Shown piece after piece: positions 56,601 to 64,000 of a stretch of DNA of 64,000 nt (position 1 is its first letter; each line of letters opens with the position of its first letter). The DNA comes from Liriodendron chinense (Eukaryota > Streptophyta > Magnoliopsida > Magnoliales > Magnoliaceae). The translations under genes and the position numbers were made by a program. Under the pieces are notes generated by a model, which was not told where the DNA came from, did no database searches, and was given only the letters and a program-made list of their open reading frames with translations. The stretch spans positions 1,673,120-1,737,119 of the forward strand of contig ML058342.1 in the NCBI GenBank assembly GCA_003013855.2. The letters run 5' to 3'.

Positions 56601-59600
56601 GAAACCTTCCGAGGCCCTACAGTGATGTTTATTTGTCATCCAACCTGTTCATAAGATCACATGGATATGGATGAAGGGAAAACACAAATATCAGCTTGAC
56701 GTAAAACTTCTCTGTCCTCCTCCAAGAAATTTTCAATGGTAGACATTCAGTTTACACTTTCCTGTGGTGTGGTCCACTTTATATTTTGAGATGCTTCATT
56801 TTTTGGCACCATACCTAAAATTTTCTGTTAAGATGGATGGACAGAGTTGATAAAATATGTAAATCACGGTGGGCCCCACAGAGTTTACTCCGCACGCGAC
56901 TCACTACGCAATCCGCTTCCCACCCTGGCAGTATGTGATGCTCTGTACGCATGCACAAATAAAGGGACGCGGATTGGCTAGTGACCCCAACACCAGCCTA
57001 GGGCTAAGGGCTCTCAATGGAGCGGGTTAGATCCGAGATCCGATTCGCTTTGAATTCGTATAATGCAGATTTGGATCTTAAAATAGGTCCGATTAGTTAA
57101 ATGGATCGGATTTGGGTCTTAAAATAAGTCCGATTACTTAAATGGACCGGATTTGGATTCATAGGAATATATCTGAGTTCGATCCAAATCCGATTAAGAT
57201 CCGACTCATTGTCACCTTGTTGTATGTGTTATATTCATGTTGGCCATCCTTTTACAGATTATTTTAGGCCATGTCTCAAAATTGAGACATGCCACTCTTA
57301 GGCCGACCATAGCACAGTAAATAGTGAGATTTCCATCATTTTTCTACTAAATTAAATATATTATATTATATATATTTTTAAGATTTGTAATGGGGTGGAT
57401 TCGAACCTAGATCCAACCCAAATCCGATGGTTATATGGATCTTCGATCGGAAATGGATCTAACAATTTATAAATGGATCGGATATGGATCACCTTTTGGA
57501 TCCGAGAATCCGATCCAAATCCGTCTACAGATATACTATACGGACTTGGAGCCGGATCCAACTGGATTCGATCCAGATCCGACCCATTGAGAGCCCTACT
57601 GGGGCTGGTGTCATAGCTGTGTGGGCCCCACCATGATGTATGTGTTTTATCCATGCTGTCCATCCATTTTTCCACCTCATTTTAGGGCATGGACCAAAAA
57701 ATAGGTAAATCCAAATCTCAGGTGGACCACACCACAGGAAAACAGTGTTGATTGAACATCCACCATTAAAAACTTTCCAGGGCCCACCGTGATGTGTATT
57801 TGCCATCCAACCTGTTGATAAGGTCACACAGACCTGGATGAAGTGAAAACACAAATATCAGCTTGATCCAAAACTTCTGTGGCCTCCAAGCAGTTTTCAA
57901 CGGTGGACGTTCAATTTCCACTGTTTCCTGGGGTGTGGTCCGCCTGACATTTGGATCCGCCTCATTTTTGGAACCATGCCATAAAATGAGGTGAAAAATG
58001 GATGGATAGCGTGGATAAAACACATACATCATGGTGGGGCCCACACAGCTTTGACACCAGCCCCCGGACTGGTGTTGGGGTCACTAGCCAATCCGCGTTC
58101 CAAATAAAGTGTACGGGTGGCATCTATGCACCTCAAATTAAACTATCTAAATCATGGGGCCCGCTGTAAATCGTCCGTAGCTCAAAACTAGCTGAAGCAT
58201 TGCTCGTAACCGGCTGATTAGTGGAAAACTAATGGACGGTTAAAATGAAATGTTGTCATCATTCATCTGTTCATGTTCAACAAAGAAATCTCCACCAAAC
58301 CTGAGGTCTGGATCCTATCTCTGATTTTTACGGCGATGTATCCAATCTACAATGGATTATTTGGGCACTTCAAATTGAGTTTCATGTTACTACGTACATG
58401 TACAATTTATGTGTGTGTGCGTACAAATCATCACACTCTATTCAGCATCAGATAATGACGTAAAACCATGCAACCATCTCCATTTGCATCTTGTGTATAT
58501 ATACATAATGATAGCTACAGGAACGACACTCAAATAATGTGGCATGTTAAAACAGCTATTATAGCAATCGTCATGTGTTATAAGGTTGAAACGGCTGTAA
58601 TGACTGTTATGGGAAAGATGACTTATGACCTATAACGGCTTTGAAACAAATTTTTTTAATGGCTACAACGACCCACGACCTTACGGCCCACATCACAACC
58701 GTAGTAACATTACTACAAAGAAATAAGAGAGTAGACAAAAAGTAAGTGGCCATGGTTGAGCAGGCCCCATGGTAATTGTGGCATGGCCCCAAAATCAGGT
58801 TGGTACACACATTAAGTGGGCCATGCACATCCATCTAACATAAAACAAAATATGGGCGATTAAAATAATTGACACCTGGTCCACATTTTCCACATCTAAC
58901 GTAAAATTGTAACCACCTGATGCGTGGATGACTGTAATTTTTGGCTAAGTCAGTTTAAACGGTCCAAACACCGGTGGAGGTCCAGTCCAGATTTTAATCG
59001 GTCCAAACTTTCCAGGGCATGGTATGGGTACTGAAATGATTCTTGTAGACCCCAATGTTAGTATGAAGTGCAAGTGAATTATTCTTCTTATCAAACTAGA
59101 GAACGAAGAAGGATTGGAGTTATACCTGTGAAAGGAGACAAAGGAGTGATTCCATTTGGTTTCGGGCGACCGAATCCCCGATGAATGCCAACTTCTTCCC
59201 ACGAACAATGCTTAAAAATGTCTTTGCGTCAAATCTCGGCAATTCACATCCATTCGGTTTCCATCTCCAGTTCATAAAACCTTCATCCTTCCTTCCATAC
59301 TTCCCACAGTTATCCGAATCGGGTATGGTCCTACAACTCCTATTTGTATAGAGTGGCACTCTTGGCTCTTGTATCCATCTACCCACGAACAAGTCACATG
59401 CCTCGTCTCCACTACTGTTTTCATCTCCGCCATCATCATCTCCTTACAAGAAAGGAAGGATGATAGCATTGAGTTCAAAATAAAAAATATAAAACAAAAG
59501 AAAGAATCAAATACACTTAGGCTACGTTAAGAACCTAACCAAAATTCCAAACGCCCCATGACTTAATGGAACGTGTTAAGCTAAGCCCATACACTGGATT

Positions 59601-60235
59601 GTAACTCTGCGGTGGCCTATTGCGGCTTCTCATTTTGGTCCAGATTGCCCCTTTCATGACTTCAACATAGAACATGGTGCTAGCTCTTATATCGATTGTA
59701 AAGAGCCTAACCAATACACCAAAAGCCCCAAAGCTAATGGAACACATCAAACCAGACTCTTAAATCAAACCATCATAGGTTGCTTTTAGCTTGCCATCAT
59801 TTAGGGTGGAGTAATCGCTACTCTTATTAGAATTTTCAAAAATTGCAAAATGGGGGCCTTAGGCGTCCACATAAGTATTGTTTCATAATATTTGAAAATC
59901 CTACCAAGAATCGAAAATTCTTAAAATCATGAATTATTTATCTAAGGAAAATAGCTTTGACAAGGGTACTATGACAACAATGCTGCGAAGGAGGATGAAG
60001 ATGACAATGCATGTATTTGGTACGTACCTTTATTGTGTTGTATAAGGAGAGTCCTTTGGTTGAGGTCTTGTTGTTCGGGTCTGGTATTGAAAGGGTTTGG
60101 AGAGTATACGTCGAGCAAGAAAAAAATGGAAGCTAGACCTAGTAGCATAAACAAAAACAATCCAACCTTCTTTAAGAGCTTAATCCTCTCCTTTGGTAAG
60201 GTAGGAAGAAAGGCCTTCATCATGCTCATGGTCAT
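52912..60235 (-). CDS. Trichome birefringence-like (TBL, AXY4-like) O-acetyltransferase gene, three exons, exon 3 frame disrupted
   Basis: Exons on the - strand are 60235-60028, 59442-59126 and 53678-52912, and all four splice borders are GT/AG. Exon 1 is 208 bp and ends in phase 1. Exon 2 is 317 bp and restores the frame. Exon 3 is 767 bp, two bases more than a whole number of codons, matching two apparent one-base insertions near 53611-53617 and 53447-53451. Without them the product would be 429 residues, normal for TBL proteins. Residues 24-43 form one membrane anchor (VGLFLFMLLGLASIF...), followed by a short acidic stretch at 70-83. The GDS esterase box (IGDSVARNQM) is at about 158-160 and the DxxH box (DCVHWC) at about 401-404; these supply the Ser and Asp/His catalytic residues. 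Family members acetylate cell-wall polysaccharides in the Golgi; AXY4/TBL27 acts on xyloglucan. The sequence around GDS (NWRWKPNGCELPRFD) looks closest to the TBL19-27 group. The substrate is inferred. The locus may be a young pseudogene, or the insertions may be assembly errors. Confidence 0.85.
54531..54690 (+). repeat. 79-bp imperfect tandem duplication in TBL intron 2
   Basis: CCCATAAGATGAAGGGTTGA near 54532 and CCCATAAAATGAAGCGTTGA near 54611 start two units that share ATCATGTGCATGA and TTGCGCACA. Confidence 0.8.
55211..55738. mobile_element. Mutator-type MITE with exact 9-bp TSD, TBL intron 2
   Basis: Ends GGGCGCGTATTGCCTGCGAA and (reverse complement) GGGCGCGGATTGCATGCGAA. AAAAATGAT flanks both sides (55202-55210 and 55739-55747). 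Inner arms carry ATCTCCTGCGCAAGG and CCTCACGG / CCGTGAGG. Confidence 0.9.
55842..56920. mobile_element. Mutator-type MITE with exact 9-bp TSD, containing another MITE
   Basis: Ends GGAATCGCATTGCG and (reverse complement) GGAAGCGGATTGCG, the family of 46387-46896. CACCCTGGC flanks both sides (55833-55841 and 56921-56929). The extra length against the 510-bp copies is due to the inner element at about 55855-56404. Confidence 0.88.
55855..56404. mobile_element. Inner MITE of the nest (GGATCAGCT ends)
   Basis: Left CGGATCAGCTGGTCCCA faces right ACTAGCTGATCCGCGCCC; both continue GACTAGCATAAGGGGTGG and CTGTGGGCCCC-type arms. The left end is diverged and no TSD was identified. Confidence 0.75.
56965..58100. 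mobile_element. Mutator-type MITE with exact 9-bp TSD, containing a second MITE
   Basis: Ends GGACGCGGATTGGCTAGTGA and (reverse complement) GAACGCGGATTGGCTAGTGA. CAAATAAAG flanks both sides (56956-56964 and 58101-58109). The interior has facing GTGTGGGCCCCACCATGATG arms. An unrelated MITE interrupts its left arm. Confidence 0.9.
57008..57596. mobile_element. PIF/Harbinger-like MITE nested in the Mutator MITE
   Basis: Ends GGGCTCTCAATGG and its exact reverse complement apart from one extra base. The flanking TAA (left) and TAC (right) fit a degraded 3-bp TWA target. The interior is full of GGATCCGATCC-type words. The class is inferred from ends and target. Confidence 0.7.
59126..59442 (-). 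CDS. TBL gene exon 2 (TBL domain with GDS box)
   Basis: Acceptor AG|GAGATG and donor CACAG|GTATAA bound 317 bp. The exon encodes 106 residues with the cysteine-rich TBL domain (CDLFVGRW, CRTIPDSDNCGKYGR, NGCELPRF) and the GDS catalytic serine motif, ending at LLCLLSQ. The frame is fully open and well conserved. Confidence 0.88.
60028..60235 (-). CDS. TBL gene exon 1 (membrane anchor)
   Basis: The exon starts at the ATG at 60235-60233 (MTMSMMKAFLP) and runs 69 codons plus one base to AAAG|GTACGTA. It encodes a short basic cytosolic tail (KERIKLLKK), one hydrophobic segment at residues 24-43, and the start of the lumenal stem: type II topology, as expected for a Golgi acetyltransferase. The open frame extends upstream to 60484, but that part is low-complexity leader containing a GA/CT microsatellite, so the ATG next to the basic tail is preferred. 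Confidence 0.82.
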
Positions 60236-60257
60236 AGAGATTTTGGTTGTGTGTGTG

Positions 60258-60277
60258 TGAGAGAGAGAGAGAGAGTT
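60258..60277 (+). repeat. GT/GA microsatellite in the TBL 5' leader
   Basis: GTGTGTGTGTGAGAGAGAGA on the + strand lies just upstream of the TBL start codon; it is a CT/CA run on the coding strand. Confidence 0.85.
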
Positions 60278-60599
60278 GTATTTCCTTTCCTTTCCTTTTG
60301 ATTTTTGAATGAAGGTGGGTTGGTGAGGTCCACAGAATCTTCCTCTTGTTTTGGAAAAATGAAGGGCTGTGAGTTGGAGAGGTTGGAGTTGCTTTTGAGG
60401 AAATTTAAGATGATCTTTTGATTGGACCACGCGGTGGAGCTTTCTTGTAGATTCGTTCATGGTTCTGTCCGCACTCCCCTTCAACAGTAAAACTCAACTC
60501 TGTGGGCCCACCATATTGTAAATGTAAAATCCATTCTCTCCATCAGGTTTCACCAAGTCAAAATGGAGATTTTGTGACGGACGTTTGCTTGCTAAAGGT

Positions 60600-60790
60600 G
60601 AATTGGGGTTTTTTCCTGGCGGGATTTAGCGGCGGAGCAAGTTCGTCGCAAAACTATAAATTACGACGAACTTGGTCCGTCGCTAACTATAGACGAACCG
60701 TATCCGTCGAATATTAGCGACGGACTAGACAAAATTTGTATAGCGACAAACTACGACGGACTAAGTTCGTCGTTATATCCTGCCACAAAA
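60600..60790. repeat. GTCGTCG / GACGGAC short inverted repeats, CACTA-like
   Basis: Words such as TTCGTCG, TTAGCGACGGACTA and ACGACGGACTAAG recur in both orientations, as in subterminal regions of some plant CACTA elements. CACTA ends were not found. It lies upstream of the TBL gene. Confidence 0.45.
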
Positions 60791-60902
60791 TTGCATCCCC
60801 CCCCCACCTGCCCAAAATGTCACCGACTTTTTCACAAAATCCAAATAAAATGAGCTAATATTTTAAAACTTGTAAAATATTATCACAACACCTACGAAAG
60901 AG

Positions 60903-62200
60903 TGAAAATTTTGAGAAATAAAAAAATAAAAATAAAAAAAGATTATATTTTGAATGAAAATTTGAGATTTCAATAAAAAGGAACAAAAAAAAGAGAGATT
61001 GTATTTCAAATGAAAGTTGAGGTTTGAAAAACAAAGTTAAGAAGTTTGAATAAAATTAGTACATTTGGAGAAAAAAATCTGATTTTGGCAAAAAATAATA
61101 TTTTAAAAAGAAATTTGAGAAACTTTAAAAAACTTGTGATTTTGAAGAAAAATAGCTTAGAGATTTGAAAAAAAATCAATTATTTTTGAGAAAAAAATTG
61201 AGATTTTGAAAATTGAGATATAAACAAAACCGAGATTTAAAAAAAAAATTGGCATTTTGCAAAAAAATAGAAGTTTGGATAAATTTGATGAGTTTGAAAA
61301 AAAATTCAAATTTTAAAAACAAATAAAGATTTTTATAAAGAAGTTGAGATTTTGTATTTTGAAAAAAATTTTTGACAAGTTTGATAAACAAAAAAGTCTA
61401 AAAAAATAATTGAAAAGATTAAAAGTAATTGATATTTTGAAAAAAATGGAGAAGTTTGAAAAAAAAATTAGTTTTGAAAAAAATGTGATTTAAAAAAATT
61501 GAGTTTTTGAAAAATAATTGACATTTTGAAAAAGAAAATTGAAAAGCTTAAAATAATTGTGATTTTGGAAAAAAAAAAAAAAGGTTGAGAAGTTGGGAAA
61601 AAATCGACAATGTTTGAGAAAATCTAGATTTAAAAAATTGAGATTTAAAAAAGAATTGAGATTTCTAAAAAATTAACATTTTTTGTGAAAAAAAATTTCA
61701 TTTTAAAAAAATTTGAGAAGTTTGAATAAAATTGATAAGTTTGTAAAAAAGTTGATTTTGAGAAAGAACTATATTTCTATAAAGAAAATGAGATTTTGTA
61801 TTTTGAAAGTTTGAAATAATTTACATTTTAAAAGATGGAGAAGTTTGAAAAAATTGATAAAAAATAATTGAGTTTTTGAAAAAAAAATGACTTTTTGAAA
61901 AATAAAATTGAGAAGTTTTAAAAAATTCGGATTTTGAAAAATAATTAAGATGTAGAAAACGACTGAGATTTTGAAAAAAAAAAAAGTTAACGTTTTTTGA
62001 CATTTTGAAAAAAAAATTGAATAGTTTGGAGAAAAAAAAAGATTTTGAAAAAAATATATTTATATAAAGAAATTGAGATTTTGTATTTTGAAAAGAATGA
62101 GAAGTTCAATAAAAAAAAAAAAAGAGATTTTGAAGAGAATTGTTATTTTGATAATATTATAATTTTAAAAAAATTGAGATTTAAAACAATTTGAAATTAG
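60903..62200. repeat. 1.3-kb low-complexity tract, almost free of C on the + strand
   Basis: Irregular repeats of GATTTTGAAAAAAATTGAG and GAAGTTTGAAAAAAATTG. The + strand is nearly all A, T and G. No coding function; long - strand frames here are rich in Phe, Leu and Asn only because of composition. Confidence 0.85.
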
Positions 62201-62994
62201 TGGACCAAATTTATTAGTGGGCATTTATTGGACAGTTGAAAATGAAAAATAACACTCATTCAGTTAGCTTGCTATTAGATTGGTTTATGCATACACACAA
62301 GTTCATTACTACGGAAAATGATAGCCCGGGTATAATGAAGTGTAATTACAAGAATAACTTATAACTGATGTGATAGGTCAAATTCTATGATCAGGCCATT
62401 CTAAAGTTGATTTGAACAGTCAAAAGTGTTTAGAACTTACTAATTAGGGCAGAGAACAAAATTTAGCCCAATCTGACCTGAAACAAAACAAATTTGTCGA
62501 AAACACTATTTAAATTGGCAGGATCAGTTTGTCCAAATCTAGACAAATTTTGGACAATCTGATCGGTCCATATTGAAGAGTAAATGACTCCAAATGTTTA
62601 GATTAAATTTCTCTAAAATCTAACCATTGGATCACAAAATGTGGCCCATCATGTTATTAATCAATTTTGTTTATCCAAGCTCTATCTCATTCGAAACTTG
62701 ATCGGGGTGAGTGAGCCAATCAAATCAAAGCTCTTGATGAGTAGAATCAATTGACTAGATCAAATTTCTAAACTGGGCCAAATTTCTAGGTCAAAATTAC
62801 GCTGCAACTTGCTAACCTCATGAAAATTCAAGAAATGCATGGTCATTGGACCCCAAACTCTAATCCAGCCGTTGAGATTTGGATCTTCTTAAGTTTTGTT
62901 ATTGCATTCTTAAAATGATATTAAAGAACAGATGAATGGGATTGATATACATAAAATACATAAACTTGGGCTCACACGGTTAGGATAACAGACA
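62201..62994. other. No gene recognised
   Basis: Contains GATCAGTTTGTCC and GTCAAAATTACG-type repeat words but no boundary or coding signal. Confidence 0.45.
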
Positions 62995-63375
62995 CGAATT
63001 TACTAGTGACCGGCCACTAGCCTATGCTAGTGGTTGGTGCTCCGTGGGCCCCACCATGATGTATGTCTTTTATCCAAACTGTCCATACATTTTTCCATAT
63101 CGTTTTATGGTATGAGCCTAAAATCGAGGTAGATCCAAATCTCAAGTGGACCACATCATAGGAAATCGTGTTAATTGAACATTCATCATTTAAAACTTCT
63201 TGGGGGCATGGAAGTTTTGGAACAAGCTGATATTTGTTTTTTTTTCCCTACATCCAAGTCTATATGACCTAATCAAGAGATTGGATGTCAAATAAACATT
63301 ACAGTGGACCCTAGGAGGTTTTTAGTGGTGGACATTCAATAACCACTGTTTTCCTATGGTGTGGTCTACCTGAGA
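62995..63375. mobile_element. Left part of a GTGGGCCCCACC MITE, cut by an LTR element
   Basis: It starts near CTAGTGACCGGCCACTAGCC and carries the CGTGGGCCCCACCATGATG arm and the usual interior. The matching right arm is absent because an LTR begins at 63376. Confidence 0.65.
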
Positions 63376-64000
63376 TGTAACGCCTTGAAATTTCGGCTCT
63401 CGTGGACAACACAATGGGCCAAGTTTTCGGGTATTATCTAGAATGTGTTAAGGATATATTTCTACACATTCATCTTTATTTCCCGCATTCATGGCATTCA
63501 TAGCAAAATGACGGAATTCAAGGTTCTTATTCGAAGTTTTTCTACTCTACGTTATCAAAATAATGTCCTTAAATCATACAAATTACATAATATTCTACTT
63601 TCTAATCTCAATGAGAGGCTTATTACAAGTTACATGAAAAATAAATCTACTCTACAAAGATAATAAACATAATCCATTTTCAAGCCGCTTCGTTTTCATC
63701 GTCCGTCACTTGCTACCACGAGTCTTCGAGCACCTTGTCGTAGTGTTCGATTCTCTTACTGAATCTTCACCTGAATTATCTGAGATGTGATTGGATAGCG
63801 TTAAACGCTATCATAGTGGGGAATATCCCTTTAAGACAATCATGATAATAATGGCACAGAGTAAACGCAAGCAAGATATTATCACTTAATCAAATCAAAA
63901 CTATTCAGTAAAAGATCTTTGTTAATGTAATGCATGACATTCGTGCTCTGGCAAAGGCACCCTAACGAAATGAGACGGGATCACTCCACTCTTTTCACTA
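63376..64000. mobile_element. Probable LTR retrotransposon edge, runs off the window
   Basis: Homology to the MITE stops at TGTAACGCCTTGAAATTTCG, a start seen in many plant Ty3/gypsy LTRs, and non-MITE sequence continues to the window end. No coding part is in view. Confidence 0.5.

Larger units (their letters stand above)
53679..59125 (-). other. TBL intron 2, 5.4 kb, loaded with MITEs
   Basis: Intron 2 of the TBL gene holds at least five inverted-repeat elements in two nests, described separately: 55211-55738, 55842-56920 with an inner element, and 56965-58100 with an inner element. It also has a 79-bp imperfect tandem duplication (54531 and 54610), a degenerate TAACGG-type fragment near 58548-58712, and short A- or T-rich runs. 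No protein-coding retrotransposon was recognised inside it. Confidence 0.8.

Noticed and set aside
60236..60484. N-terminal extension of TBL exon 1
   Set aside because: It translates low-complexity leader and microsatellite (LSLSHTHTT); the ATG at 60235 precedes the basic tail and membrane segment.
61176..62003. Phe/Asn-rich - strand frames
   Set aside because: They result from the C-poor low-complexity tract, not coding constraint.
1..64000. A novel multi-gene system or gene cluster
   Set aside because: The three host genes are unrelated, far apart and in different orientations; all other coding traces are retrotransposon remnants.

Overview
This window reads as nuclear DNA of a flowering plant. 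It has few, widely spaced genes embedded in layers of decayed retrotransposons and many small inverted-repeat DNA transposons. A very frequent family carries GTGGGCCCCACCATGATG-type ends facing each other around an internal palindrome. I associate that family with magnoliid genomes (Magnolia, Liriodendron, Cinnamomum type). This is a low-confidence inference from memory. There are no bacterial, organellar, rRNA, tRNA or CRISPR features.

Only three host genes can be supported. (1) An intronless 2H-phosphodiesterase/RNA-ligase-like gene on the + strand at 2584-3135. (2) A small chloroplast-type DnaJ (J-domain) gene on the + strand at 47107-47526, with a TATA box at 47025. (3) A TRICHOME BIREFRINGENCE-LIKE (TBL, AXY4-like) polysaccharide O-acetyltransferase gene on the - strand at 52912-60235. 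Its three exons join in phase, intron 2 is 5.4 kb and full of transposons, and exon 3 contains two apparent one-base insertions.

Layout. 1-2400: a dimeric tRNA-derived SINE and MITEs. 2400-3500: the 2H gene and its 3' flank. 3540-7280: a hAT-like MITE, tandem duplications, an L1 3' fragment split by a TAACGG-palindrome element, and an RTE-type LINE fragment. 7280-13175: a three-layer nest, a deleted Ty3/gypsy element with both LTRs inside a 5'-truncated L1, itself flanked by a 14-bp target-site duplication (TSD). 14586-26240: an array of copia fragments in both orientations, interrupted by hAT-type elements with 8-bp TSDs and by an L1 with a 16-bp TSD. 28273-34646: a complete but decayed copia element on the - strand with both LTRs, a primer binding site and a 5-bp TSD, containing a gypsy solo LTR. 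35483-36833: a 1.35-kb foldback palindrome. 36834-45240: mostly anonymous repeat-derived DNA with SINE-like copies and microsatellite-flanked MITEs. 45240-49790: Mutator-type MITEs around the DnaJ gene. 49930-51480: a copia fragment. 52912-60235: the TBL gene. 60600-62200: a GTCGTCG-repeat segment and a 1.3-kb cytosine-poor tract. 63376-64000: the edge of another LTR element running off the window.

Most of the value here is in transposon boundaries. Many elements have exact TSDs that can be read directly, so the order of insertion can be reconstructed. I see no sign of an unknown multi-gene system. The host genes are unrelated single loci, not a cluster.
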